Assembly: GCF_026965555.1 (NCBI RefSeq) | Contig: NZ_CP114040.1 | Location: 12,979,501 to 13,043,500 of the forward strand | Length of the DNA: 64,000 nucleotides | Reading direction: 5' to 3' | Origin: Nannocystis punicea | Lineage (GTDB): Bacteria > Myxococcota_A > Polyangia > Nannocystales > Nannocystaceae | Part shown: positions 45,561 through 57,459 of the stretch, piece after piece | Position numbering within the stretch: position 1 is the stretch's first letter | How the letters are laid out: the number at the start of each line of letters is the position of its first letter | The notes under the pieces: model-generated | Database searches by the model: none | What the model was told of the DNA's origin: nothing | Seen by the model: the letters and a program-made list of their open reading frames with translations, nothing else | Translations under genes and position numbers: made by a program

Positions 45561-46469
45561 ATGAACTCGCTTATTCCGGCGCGCCGAGGCCCAGCAGCCT
45601 GGCCGCCGCGCGTCTTTGTCAGGAATTTGTCGGCCAGGAATTTGTTCGCGCCCGCGTTGCTCGTCGCCGGGATCGCCTGCCTCGCGGGCGCGTGCGAGCT
45701 CCGCGTCCACAACGAGACCGAGACGTCTTCCGCCAGTGACACGAGCAGCACCGGCGCGACCACCGAGGGCGGCGCCCCCGAGGTCTGCCTGCGCTACGTC
45801 GACTGCTTGAAGGAGATCGACGCCGAGGCCGGGGCCGAGGCCGAGGCGAGCCACGGCGCGAACGGCAGCTGCTGGTCGGGCGACGAGGCCGCCCAGGCCG
45901 ATTGCCTGGCGCTATGCGACGCGCAGCTGCGCAACTACGCCTCGGCGTTCCCCGACGTGGCCGCGTGTGAGGACGAGGGCATCGTCTCGGACGTCGAGTT
46001 CGAGATCGGCGAGGCGGTGTTCGACCCGGTCGACCCGTTCCTCGATCCCGTCTACCGCAAGCTCGAGCCCGGCGGGACGATGGCGGTGGTCCGCGGCGGC
46101 CAGGGCTTGCTCATGCTGCCGTTCGCCCTCCGCGGCAAGAACTTCGTCATCACCGAGGACCCCAACGACTGGGACAACCCGAAGATGCCGCGCGTCGACA
46201 TGTGGGTCGACATCGACGGCCACAACGTCGGCTTCGGCGGCCACTTCGCCCGCCTCAACAACTACTCGGTCGGCTTCTACCCGCTGGACGACGGCATGGG
46301 CACGCTCGAGCACATGTACATCGCCATCATCGTGCCCGACGCGATCGCCGACCCGCAGACCCTCACCGGCCAGCCGGGCATCGTCCACATCGAGCTCAAC
46401 ACGTTCGGCGAGCCGGCGGCCATCCACGAGCTCGAGTTCACGGTGGCGCCGGAGATCCAGGGGTTCTAA
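45561..46469 (+). CDS. Lipoprotein, function unknown
   Basis: 302 residues from ATG 45561. An extended leader ends in the lipobox CLAGAC, followed by a short Ser/Thr/Gly linker and a Cys-containing first part (EVCLRYVDCLKEI, NGSCW, DCLALCDAQL). The second part is beta-rich without Cys (MAVVRGGQGLLMLPFALRGKNFVI). No family recognised. It is 12 bases upstream of moaB. Confidence 0.7.
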   Translation: MNSLIPARRGPAAWPPRVFVRNLSARNLFAPALLVAGIACLAGACELRVHNETETSSASDTSSTGATTEGGAPEVCLRYVDCLKEIDAEAGAEAEASHGANGSCWSGDEAAQADCLALCDAQLRNYASAFPDVAACEDEGIVSDVEFEIGEAVFDPVDPFLDPVYRKLEPGGTMAVVRGGQGLLMLPFALRGKNFVITEDPNDWDNPKMPRVDMWVDIDGHNVGFGGHFARLNNYSVGFYPLDDGMGTLEHMYIAIIVPDAIADPQTLTGQPGIVHIELNTFGEPAAIHELEFTVAPEIQGF

Positions 46470-46481
46470 GAAGAACACGCC

Positions 46482-47015
<534 letters not shown>

Positions 47016-47020
47016 GCGGA

Positions 47021-47240
47021 TGTCTTGAATAACATGTCGTAAAGGACATGTCATTGCAGGACAGGCGATGATCGGCGCTTCGCGCCCGATGGCGGAGGTC
47101 AGGCTCGCGCAGGAGAGTCGCGGCGAGCGACGCCAGAGCCGTCGTGTGTGAGCTGCACGAGCATGTCTCGGTGGACATGCTCTTCGAGACATGCTTGAAA
47201 GCGCATGCTCGTCCGGGCATGCTCCTGCGAGCATGTGCCC
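47021..47240. repeat. Cluster of repeat variants after moaB
   Basis: First group (47021-47070): ATGTCTTGAATAACATGTCG, ATGTC-GTAAAG-GACAT and GGACAGG. Second group: GAGCATGTC-N6-GACATGCTC (47159-47182), followed by GCATGC-containing arms and CATGCTC-CTGC-GAGCATG (47218-47235). The second group uses GAGCATG in place of GGACATG and looks like a divergent subfamily. No gene lies here; both neighbours end in it. Confidence 0.8.
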
Positions 47241-47246
47241 GAAGAA

Positions 47247-48173
47247 CTACAGCAGCTGCTGGCCGGCGACGAGGTCGTAGACGTGGCCGGGCAGGGCGAT
47301 CCGGAAGCCTGCGGCCTCGACGCGGGGGCGGTAGAGCTCGAGGTTGTCCTCGTGGTGCATGATCACGAGCTTGCGCCGGACCGCCTCGGGCAGGGCCTCG
47401 AGCTTGTCGAAGAAGCCGTGGACCTGGCCGGGGTAGTCGATGAAGGTGCAGTCGTGGAAGTAGATGCTGGTGCGCGGCTCGATGCTGTGGAGGAAGGCGG
47501 CGTCGACGGTGCCGTCGCCCGACCACCAGGCGATCCGCGGGCTCGTCGGGCCCGCGTCCTCGCCGACGTGCAGCTCGAGCGCGCAGGACGGCTTGCCGGG
47601 CACGTGCTCGTTCTCGCGGGTGACCACGCGCAGGCCGTCGACCTCGAAGGTCTCGGAGTGGTTCCACGGGTTCTTGCGCGGCGGCTCGGTGGCGGCCGGC
47701 CCGATGACGTCGAAGAAGTGCTGCAGGGTGCCGCTGCGGAGGTTGCCGCGGCCGTCCTGCAGGTAGCGCAGCGACGGCGCCAGCGTCTCCCACACCTCGT
47801 CGCGCACGGCGCTGTGCGAGATGTACTTCGGCTGCGGCCCGCCGCGGCTCGAGGCCATCACCTCGGCGTGGGTCTCGAAGTAGCGGACGAACGCGAAGTC
47901 TTCGAGGCCGAAGACGTGGTCGCCGTGGCAGTGGGTGATGATCTGGCCGTGGATGTCGTGCCAGGCGTAGCCGGCCGCGTGCAGCTGGTCGGGCGCCTGG
48001 CGGCCGCAGTCGATCAGCCAGCGCTTGCCGTCGCGGAGGGTGACCATCGAGCAGGTCGTGCCGTAGCGGCGAGAGAACGCGCCGCCCGCCCCGAACAGGC
48101 GCAGCGTGATGGTTTGACTGCTGGCGGACACGACCTTGTGGTTGTAGTGAAGCGCTCGGATGGGGCGATGCAA
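47247..48173 (-). CDS. Metallo-beta-lactamase-fold hydrolase, RNase Z-like
   Basis: 308 residues. ITHCHGDHVFGLEDFAF carries the HxHxDH metal motif, and further ligands are supplied by ENEHVPG, WWSGDGT and MHHEDN near the C terminus. The opening LRLFGAGGAFSRRYGTTCSMVTL resembles the RNase Z/ElaC branch. It may cut tRNA 3' trailers or hydrolyse a small substrate. It lies 31 bases downstream of cysS in the same direction. Confidence 0.8.
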   Translation of the reverse strand: MHRPIRALHYNHKVVSASSQTITLRLFGAGGAFSRRYGTTCSMVTLRDGKRWLIDCGRQAPDQLHAAGYAWHDIHGQIITHCHGDHVFGLEDFAFVRYFETHAEVMASSRGGPQPKYISHSAVRDEVWETLAPSLRYLQDGRGNLRSGTLQHFFDVIGPAATEPPRKNPWNHSETFEVDGLRVVTRENEHVPGKPSCALELHVGEDAGPTSPRIAWWSGDGTVDAAFLHSIEPRTSIYFHDCTFIDYPGQVHGFFDKLEALPEAVRRKLVIMHHEDNLELYRPRVEAAGFRIALPGHVYDLVAGQQLL

Positions 48174-48204
48174 GCCCTCGGGCCGCGGGGCCGCGGGGAC
48201 GGGC

Positions 48205-49785
<1,581 letters not shown>

Positions 49786-49805
49786 CTCGGACGAGGCAGT
49801 GTGCC

Positions 49806-51029
49806 TCATGCCCGTCGCGCGCGCCACCCGGCGACCAGGCCGGCGACGTTCCAGCCGACGACCAGCAGCACCAGGCACCACATCGCCACCTCGAGCCAGC
49901 GGTCGCGCGGGCGGACGCCGACGTCGATCACATAACCCTGCGGGTCGACGACGACGGGCCGGTCGAGGCGCACGGCCTTGATGTCGCCGGGATCGAGCAA
50001 GAGCCGGCCGCCCTGCAGCGGCCGCGGGACGAGCTTGCCGTCCTGGAGGTCGAAGCCCGGCTTGGCGTTGTCGCCGGGCACGAGGCTGAACTTGCCGCCC
50101 TCGACCGTGATGTCGCTCGCAGGCACGGGGTAGCTGGTGATCCACGGCAAGATCGCCGCGCCCACGCTCGGGTCGGCCGGCTTGGCGCCTTCCGGGATGA
50201 TCGCCGCCGCCGACAGCTTGGCCTGCGCCGACTCACGCTCGCCCGCGGGCAGGCGCACGTAGAAGCTGTAGAAGCGGCCGTTGCTCTGCTCCGGCGGGGC
50301 GTAGTGCGGGACGCCGAGAGCGGCCACTGCGGCCTCCGCGGCCGCCTGCGAGTCGAAGCTGCTGCGGCCGAGCTGGACCTGCACGTCGGGTTGCTCGACC
50401 ACCAGAGTGACTGTGGCCTTGGTGCCGAGAGTGATGCTCTGGCCGGCGGCGTCGACGACGGTGAGGGCGTCGCCCTGGCGCTTGCCGAGGGCGTCGAGCA
50501 GCGCGGCGGCGGTGGTGTCGCGCTCCTCGACGATGCGCTCGCCGTCGAAGTGCTGCTGGATGGCGGCGAAGTTGGGCGACTCGGACAGCCGGCGGATGCG
50601 GCCCTCGAACACGCCCTCGAACTGCTGCGGCGCCGCCTCGGTGGTCCGCGGGATGGCGGCGAACAGGCTGCCGCCGCCCTCGATGATGCGGAGGTAGCCG
50701 ATCGTGCGACCGCCGCCGCCGCCCTTGGGCTCGATGCGGAGGCGGGCGGCGTGCTGGACGTCGGGGGTGCCGCGGAGGACGACGTAGGTGTCGTCGAGGT
50801 CCTCGGAGAGGCCCTTCTCGACGAAGGCGGCGGCGTCGCCGAGGTCGCGGGGCTCGCTGCCCTGGAGGAAGTAGCGGACGTCGCCGAACATCCAGTAGAG
50901 CAGGTAGCCGCCGAGCGCGACCACCGCGACGTCGATGATCGGAGAGCGGCGCCGACGCGGGGCGCCGGCCATGGAATCGGACCCGGAGGGCCGGGGAGAG
51001 TCGTCTGCTGGATCCGTCGCTTCGCTCAC
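49806..51029 (-). CDS. Membrane-anchored protein of unknown function
   Basis: 407 residues. It has one hydrophobic segment near 31-52 (IIDVAVVALGGYLLYWMFG) and another close to the C terminus (MWCLVLLVVGWNVAGLVAG), so the central 320 residues are probably periplasmic. The central part has Gly-rich and beta-strand-like sequence with no recognised motif. It starts downstream of the S41 protease gene in the same direction, which may indicate a shared role in envelope processing. Confidence 0.65.
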   Translation of the reverse strand: MSEATDPADDSPRPSGSDSMAGAPRRRRSPIIDVAVVALGGYLLYWMFGDVRYFLQGSEPRDLGDAAAFVEKGLSEDLDDTYVVLRGTPDVQHAARLRIEPKGGGGGRTIGYLRIIEGGGSLFAAIPRTTEAAPQQFEGVFEGRIRRLSESPNFAAIQQHFDGERIVEERDTTAAALLDALGKRQGDALTVVDAAGQSITLGTKATVTLVVEQPDVQVQLGRSSFDSQAAAEAAVAALGVPHYAPPEQSNGRFYSFYVRLPAGERESAQAKLSAAAIIPEGAKPADPSVGAAILPWITSYPVPASDITVEGGKFSLVPGDNAKPGFDLQDGKLVPRPLQGGRLLLDPGDIKAVRLDRPVVVDPQGYVIDVGVRPRDRWLEVAMWCLVLLVVGWNVAGLVAGWRARRA

Positions 51030-51124
51030 GACAACCTCGCAAATCCAGGGCCGGAGGCCCGTGCAGCTATATCACACGTGACGTGCGGCCTGTGGGACCG
51101 TCGTCGCGGGGGGAGGTTCCCCCG

Positions 51125-54100
51125 TCACTGACGAAATACCCAGACTTCGCGGGTCGCCTCGATGTCGTCGCCGTCGCGGGCGGTGATGAGGATCCGGTTG
51201 CTGCCGGGCGCCAGCGGCACCCGCGCCGAGAAGTCGAGGCTGCGGGCGGCGTCGCCCTGATGCGCGGGATTGGCCCGGTAATCGAGCTTGCGCTCGACCT
51301 GGGCGGTGCCCGGTGGTTTGACTGCGACGACGACGTCGCGGACTCGGCCGCCGTCGTGGCGCGCTGTGCCGCGGATCTCCACCGTCTCGCCGGTGGCCAC
51401 CGGTGCGACCGGGTCGACCTCGATCACCGGCGGCTGCACCAGCAGAGAGGGCCGCTGCGGCAGCTTGCCGCCCTGGCCCGGGGCGCCGCCGGCCTTCACG
51501 AGGTCGCTGGGCAGCCAGGCGCGCCGGCCCGGTCCGACCGCGACGGCGCTCCATCCGCCGGCGGCGCCGAGGATGTCGAGCGCGGTGCCGCCGGCGACCT
51601 CGGCGAGCTGCCGCGACTGGCCGTCGGCGGCGTTGTAGAGCCGGACCGGCTCCTCGCCGGCGATCACGCGCGCGGGCGCGGCGGTGAAGCCGGACGCGGG
51701 TGGGCCGAGCGGGACGTCGAACTTGTGGCGCACGCTCTCGCGAACGACGACGTCGGCGACGATGACCTCGAGCTCGACGGGCTTGTTCGGGTCGGCCTGC
51801 TCGCTGACGCTGAGGCCGAACGCGCCGCGCACGGTTCCCTTGGCAGGGATCTTCCCCAGCTGCAGAAAGCCCTCCTCGAGCAGCACCTGCGCGCCGGAGA
51901 GGTTGTGGATGAGGGCGCGCGCGTCGGAGCTGTCGGCGCCGCCGTCGTTGCGGATCTCGAGCGCGAGCAGGACCTGCTCGCCGGGCTGGAGGACGCCGTC
52001 GCCGTTGCCCTTGACCACGAACGGCGGCTCGCCGGGGATCGGCGGCGACTTCGGGCGCTGCGGCGCCGCGGCGGCGAGCTCGGGGTCGTCGACGATCCAG
52101 TAGTCGTAGGCGAAGCGCGGGCGCGGCAGGCCGGCGATGTCGAAGCGCACGGTCGCGGTGGCGTCCGCCGCCGGGCCCGGTTCGCCGGCGTGGAGGTCGA
52201 CGCGCAGGGTGTCGACGAGGTCGGTGTGCCAGGCCATGACGTAGAGCCGCACGTCGCGGGTCACGGTCGCGCCGGGCTCGATGCGCCCGAGCAGCAGCTC
52301 GATGCCGTCGAGCTCGTCGCGCAGGCAGTCGGTGATCACGTGGACGCGCTCGGCCGGCTCGCTGCCGGTGTTGGTGACCTCGACGCGCAGGGTGAACGGC
52401 TGGCCGGCGGTGATCTTCTTGTCGTCGACGACGCGCGCGCGCAGCTCGAGCGTGGGGTCGCTGCCGGCCCCGAGCGCGCCGGTCCAGTCGATCTTGGTGG
52501 TGGCGATGCCGGCGGCGATCTTCTGATCCTCGCGGGCGGCGATCTCGCCGGTCAGCGCGGCGAGCCTGGCGGCGCGCTGCTTGCTGTCCGAAAGGCCAGC
52601 CAGCGCGTCGGCCACGTCGCGGGCGATCTGCACCTCGGGGTCGGCCATCGCCGCCGGGCCCTCGGCGGGGCGCGGCAGCGGCGTGCCCTGGCGGCCGGCG
52701 AAGTAGCGCAGGCGCGGCTCGTCGCCCGCGGCCTTGCCGGCGAACGCGGCCTCGTGCTTGGCCGAGGGCAGGTGCGCGACCTGGGTCGACTCGCGGCGGC
52801 GCTCGAACCGCTCGGTGTCGAAGTAGTTGGCGACGGCGACGATGTCGCTGAGCTCGACGGGGTAGATCGAGAGGTCGGGGCGCACGCCGACGGTCTGGAT
52901 CTTGGTGTCGCGGGCGACCTGGTACTCGGCGATCGTCATCTTGAGCGCGAGCTCGCGGCCGTAGAGGTTCTGCGGCTTGAGCAGCTGGACGGTGCCCTTG
53001 CCGAAGCTGGGGCGGCCGACGACGACGCCGCGGCCGAGCGCCTTGACGCCGCCGCTGACGATCTCGGCGGCCGACGCCGAGTCCTCGTTGATCAGCGCGA
53101 CCACGGCGGCGTCGGCCGGCAGGTTGACCTCGGGCGCGGCGTCCTCGGCCTCGCGGCCCATCGCCGAGCGCACGATCACCAGCTCGCCCTCGGCGACCAG
53201 CGCGTCGACGACCTCGACCGCCTGGGTGAGCAGGCCGCCGCTGTTGTCGCGCAGGTCGAGCACCAGCCCGCGCAGCGCCTCGCCCTTGGGCGTGAGGTCG
53301 GCGATCGCCTTGCGCACCTGCTCGCCGGTGTTCTCCTGGAAGGTGGAGATCTCGAGGTAGGCGATCTTGCCCGGCAGCAACGAGGCCGTGACGCTGTCGA
53401 CGCGGATGATCTTGCGCGTGATCGTCAGCGTCAGCGTCTCCTGGCCGCGCTGGATCTTCACGGTCACCTTGGTGTCGACCGGGCCGCGCAGCATCAGCTG
53501 AGCGTCGGATGAGCGCAGGTTGACGGTGCTCTGCTTGTCGATCTGCAGCAGCAGGTCGCCGTCCTTGAGCCCGGCGGCCGCGGCCGGGCTGTTGGCCAGG
53601 ACCTTGACGATCCGGATCCGCCGCTCGTCCTCGCGGATCTCGGCCCCGATCCCGCCGAACTGACCGCGCGTCTTGACGCCGAGATCGGTGTGCTCCTCGG
53701 GCGTGAGGAGGATCGTGTGCGGGTCGAGCGGCGCGAGCATGCCGTTGATCGCCGCGTACTCGACCTTGTGCGTCGCCTCGGCGTCGAGGCGCAGGCTCTC
53801 CTGCACGAACGCGAGCACCTCCTCGAGGCGGTCGGCGACGCTCGGGAGGTCGGTCAGGTCGGTCAGCGAGAACTCGCGGCGGAAGTCGGCGACCGTGACC
53901 GTGGCGGTGTCGCCGGCGACGGCGGCGAAGAACTCCGGCGTGTTGAGGCCGAGGTGGCGCAGGGCCTCGGCGAACTGCTCGCGCGGGTCGAAGCGCTCCT
54001 TGTCGAAGTACTCCTGCTGCACGACGTAGGCGGCCCACACGGTCAGCGGGAAGCGGCGGCGGTCGAGCTGCAGGCGGGTTGCGACGTCGATTTCCGGTGC

Positions 54101-54223
54101 TGCGGCGTCCTCGGCCGGTCGGGCGGCCGCCGCGGCCTCGCCGGGATCCTTCGCGGAGCACGCGCAGAGCAAAACGGAGGCGAGACCCGCGGCGAGGCGA
54201 CGAGCGACCATCGGCGCTAGCAT
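51125..54223 (-). CDS. S41-family C-terminal processing peptidase lipoprotein with PDZ and SH3-like domains
   Basis: 1032 residues; ATG 54211 is an alternative start. Lipobox SVLLCAC. After a helical region, QFGGIGAEIREDERRIRIVKVLANSPAAAAGLKDGDLLLQID is a CtpA-type PDZ domain. The peptidase core has DLRDNSGG, the nucleophile Ser in INEDSASAAEIVSGG, and the catalytic Lys in FGKGTVQLL. The second half carries CARDB-like beta domains, an SH3-like stretch (VRLYNAADGQSRQLAEV... WLPSDLVKA) and a final Ig-like domain. It is about twice the size of a simple Ctp and probably acts in the periplasm on envelope proteins. Confidence 0.85.
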   Translation of the reverse strand: MLAPMVARRLAAGLASVLLCACSAKDPGEAAAAARPAEDAAAPEIDVATRLQLDRRRFPLTVWAAYVVQQEYFDKERFDPREQFAEALRHLGLNTPEFFAAVAGDTATVTVADFRREFSLTDLTDLPSVADRLEEVLAFVQESLRLDAEATHKVEYAAINGMLAPLDPHTILLTPEEHTDLGVKTRGQFGGIGAEIREDERRIRIVKVLANSPAAAAGLKDGDLLLQIDKQSTVNLRSSDAQLMLRGPVDTKVTVKIQRGQETLTLTITRKIIRVDSVTASLLPGKIAYLEISTFQENTGEQVRKAIADLTPKGEALRGLVLDLRDNSGGLLTQAVEVVDALVAEGELVIVRSAMGREAEDAAPEVNLPADAAVVALINEDSASAAEIVSGGVKALGRGVVVGRPSFGKGTVQLLKPQNLYGRELALKMTIAEYQVARDTKIQTVGVRPDLSIYPVELSDIVAVANYFDTERFERRRESTQVAHLPSAKHEAAFAGKAAGDEPRLRYFAGRQGTPLPRPAEGPAAMADPEVQIARDVADALAGLSDSKQRAARLAALTGEIAAREDQKIAAGIATTKIDWTGALGAGSDPTLELRARVVDDKKITAGQPFTLRVEVTNTGSEPAERVHVITDCLRDELDGIELLLGRIEPGATVTRDVRLYVMAWHTDLVDTLRVDLHAGEPGPAADATATVRFDIAGLPRPRFAYDYWIVDDPELAAAAPQRPKSPPIPGEPPFVVKGNGDGVLQPGEQVLLALEIRNDGGADSSDARALIHNLSGAQVLLEEGFLQLGKIPAKGTVRGAFGLSVSEQADPNKPVELEVIVADVVVRESVRHKFDVPLGPPASGFTAAPARVIAGEEPVRLYNAADGQSRQLAEVAGGTALDILGAAGGWSAVAVGPGRRAWLPSDLVKAGGAPGQGGKLPQRPSLLVQPPVIEVDPVAPVATGETVEIRGTARHDGGRVRDVVVAVKPPGTAQVERKLDYRANPAHQGDAARSLDFSARVPLAPGSNRILITARDGDDIEATREVWVFRQ

Positions 54224-54353
54224 AACGTTCGGCGGCCCCAGCCGATGGCTGATGTGGGGGCCTCCGGCGCAAATCTACGAATCATCGCGACGATGATGGC
54301 TTTCGTCGCGAGCGGATCCCGCGCCTCCGGCCAAGTCACTTGAAACACTGATC

Positions 54354-54881
54354 ATGCCCCCTGGCACGGGACAGGCATGTCAAGTTTTCTGCTTGCGCAC
54401 CACGAACCTGCTCTCCCTCGTTGCGGCCGTGCTCGTGGTGGGTTGCGTCGACGCGCCCATCACTCCTGAGCACATCCTGCCCGACGGGCAACTCCGCTCC
54501 GATCTGTCGTCGTCCCAGGCCGCGTTCGCGGCCACGCCTGCTCGCCCGGTCGGGCACGCGGTCCAGGTCGCGGCCGTGCTGGCGGCGCAGGCGGCCGGGC
54601 CGCTGGTCGACGCCGCCACTTTCTCGCCCGAGGCCGGCTCGGTGCACCTGCACCTCCGCGCCGACAGCCTGCTCGAGCCGCGCCCCGTGACCTTCGTGTG
54701 GACGCACGGCGACTCGCGCGAGGAGGTCCCGGGCGTCCTCGCGCCGACCACCACGCTCGCGCTCGCGGCCAGCCATCCGCTGAACCCCGACGAGCGCGGC
54801 CGGTGGAGGGTCGAGGTGTTCACGCTGGCGGGGGACGAGCCCGCGCAACTGCTGCTCACCCGCGAATTCGAGGTTCTCTAG
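54354..54881 (+). CDS. Small lipoprotein with DUF2914-like domain
   Basis: 175 residues. A leader with LLSLVAAVLVVGC gives a lipobox (Cys 31). The last 85 residues (VTFVWTHGDSREEVPGVLAPTTTLALAAS, then GRWRVEVFTLAGDEPAQLLLTREFEV) follow the same pattern as the DUF2914 end of the protein at 43192. Probably periplasmic; function unknown. It is followed by a strong terminator. Confidence 0.6.
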   Translation: MPPGTGQACQVFCLRTTNLLSLVAAVLVVGCVDAPITPEHILPDGQLRSDLSSSQAAFAATPARPVGHAVQVAAVLAAQAAGPLVDAATFSPEAGSVHLHLRADSLLEPRPVTFVWTHGDSREEVPGVLAPTTTLALAASHPLNPDERGRWRVEVFTLAGDEPAQLLLTREFEVL

Positions 54882-54914
54882 ACGTCCTTTGCTTGGTGGC
54901 GTCGAGTCGTGCGA

Positions 54915-54947
54915 CGCCCGCGGTCCAGGCTGGACCGCGGGCGTTTT
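54915..54947 (+). terminator. Rho-independent terminator
   Basis: CGCCCGCGGTCCA (54915-54927), loop GGC, TGGACCGCGGGCG (54931-54943), followed by TTTT. A perfect 13-bp stem 34 bases after the lipoprotein stop and before the TerB-like gene. Confidence 0.9.
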
Positions 54948-55001
54948 CTATTTGCGGCCGGCGCTGGCGGCGGCGGGTTCGTGCCCGTACCATCTCCGGC
55001 C

Positions 55002-55379
55002 ATGGAGAGCCAGCACGGCAGCATGACCCCCGAGGAGATCGACGTGTTCGCCCGCGGTCTGCACCACCTCGCCAGCGTCGACGGCATCGATCCGCGGGAG
55101 GCGGAGCTGATCGCCGACTTCCTGCGCGAGGCCGGCGCGACCATCACGATGGACGACCTGAAGGGCACCAGCTTCAGCAAGTTCGAGGCGGTGCAGGTGT
55201 TCGACAAGACCTACCTGCGCCGGATCTTCCTCAAGACCGCGATCGCCCTGGTCCACCGCGACGGGCACACCAGCGTCGCCGAGCGCCTGGCGCTCGCCGA
55301 GCTCGCCGACGTGTTCGGCCTGAGCAACGTCGAGTTCGTCGAGCTCGAAAACGAGGCCCTCAGCGCGGGCCTGGCCTGA
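55002..55379 (+). CDS. TerB-like protein
   Basis: 125 residues from ATG 55002; an upstream in-frame start at 54909 lies inside the terminator and is unlikely. LASVDGIDPREAELIADFL and HRDGHTSVAERLALAELADVFG are the two acidic metal-loop repeats of TerB. It is shorter than the TerB-like protein at 35340. The SPFH protein gene starts 54 bases later, so the two are probably co-transcribed, a pairing that suggests membrane stress or phage response. Confidence 0.75.
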   Translation: MESQHGSMTPEEIDVFARGLHHLASVDGIDPREAELIADFLREAGATITMDDLKGTSFSKFEAVQVFDKTYLRRIFLKTAIALVHRDGHTSVAERLALAELADVFGLSNVEFVELENEALSAGLA

Positions 55380-55432
55380 AACCACCGGCCGCGTCACCCT
55401 CTCGAATCACCCGCAGCAGCACCGGAGCGACC

Positions 55433-56512
<1,080 letters not shown>

Positions 56513-56562
56513 GCGCCCGCGCTCCCTCGGGGCCTGCGGCGCGCGCCGCAGGCCCGCCGCGC

Positions 56563-57267
56563 GTGTTCCTGGTCGGGACCGACACCGACTGCGGCAAGAC
56601 CACCCTCGCGTGCGCGCTCCTCCGCGCCGGCGCGGACGCGGGGCTGCGCGTGCTGCCGTTCAAGCCGGCCGCCAGTGGACCCTCAGGCCCCGCGGGCGAC
56701 CCCGAGCGGCTGGCCGCCGCCAGCGACCTCGGCGTGACTGCCAGCGAGATCTGCCCGCTGCGCTACGCCGAGCCGCTGGCGCCCGGGATCGTCGAGGATG
56801 CGGGCGCCTTCGTCGGCGGGTCGCAGCTGGATGTGCGAAGAGACATGCTGCAAGAAACAGGGTCGATCGGGCATGTCCGAAAGACCATGGAGTCACTCGA
56901 GGCGACGCACCGGCCCGACGTGACGCTGATCGAGGGCGCGGGCGGCCTGTGGGTGCCCATGCCCGGCGGGACCTGGCTGCCGGCGTGGGTCGCCGGGCTG
57001 GGCGGAGCCCCGGTGGTGGTCGGTCGCCTCGGCCTCGGCGGGGTCAACCACGCGCTGCTGACGATCTTCGCCCTCCGCGCGCTGGGCCTGCCGCCGCGCG
57101 GCTTCTTCCTGGTCGACACGCACGGGATGCCCGACGCGGCCCGCACCCACAACCCGGCCGTGATCGGGGCCGCGAGCGGGCTGTCGTGCCTGGGCGTGAT
57201 GCCCCACGCGGCGACGAGCACGTCGTGGTTGAGCGCGGACGCGTGGACGCGCATGACTGCGACGTGA
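56563..57267 (+). CDS. bioD: Dethiobiotin synthetase with a repeat-derived insert
   Basis: 234 residues from GTG 56563, the only common start codon close ahead of the P-loop; the frame is open back into the SPFH gene. GTDTDCGKTTLA (P-loop), FKPAASG and EGAGGLWVPMPGG are BioD motifs. The enzyme closes the ureido ring of dethiobiotin with ATP and CO2. Between about 90 and 118 an insert reads SQLDVRRDMLQET then GHVRKTM: two hairpin repeats translated in frame. No other bio gene is near. The insert could be neutral or could affect activity. Confidence 0.82.
   Translation: MFLVGTDTDCGKTTLACALLRAGADAGLRVLPFKPAASGPSGPAGDPERLAAASDLGVTASEICPLRYAEPLAPGIVEDAGAFVGGSQLDVRRDMLQETGSIGHVRKTMESLEATHRPDVTLIEGAGGLWVPMPGGTWLPAWVAGLGGAPVVVGRLGLGGVNHALLTIFALRALGLPPRGFFLVDTHGMPDAARTHNPAVIGAASGLSCLGVMPHAATSTSWLSADAWTRMTAT
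56830..56890. repeat. Repeat insert in bioD related to the 30-kb array
   Basis: GATGTGCGAAGAGACATGC (56829-56847) followed by AAGAAACAG, then CATGTCCGAAAGACCATG (56873-56890). The first part resembles the unit at 30107 (GATGTGCGAAGGGACATG), and the flank AAGAAACAG also occurs next to the unit at 30045, so the flank as well as the core appears shared between the two loci. Confidence 0.7.
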
Positions 57268-57459
57268 AGCTCACGCCGCGAGCGCGTGTGGCCGGGCGTG
57301 TACGCGTGAACTCGGACGACGACGGCGTGAAGACACGCGACCTGGCGAGGTCACGTGGCCGCTCGGCGGCGGTGCTCGGCCGGGGAAGGTCGAGCTTGGT
57401 GTGTCCTCGAGGACATGTCGTTCAAGACATGTCGTTCAGGGCAGGTTCCTCGCGGGCCG
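57268..57459. repeat. Hairpin repeats between bioD and a convergent gene
   Basis: Exact hairpin TGTCC-TCGA-GGACA at 57402-57415, followed by ACATGTCGTTC (57414-57424) and a near copy CATGTCGTTCAGGGCAGG. The rest of the 190 bases has no recognised feature. Both neighbouring genes end here. Confidence 0.75.
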
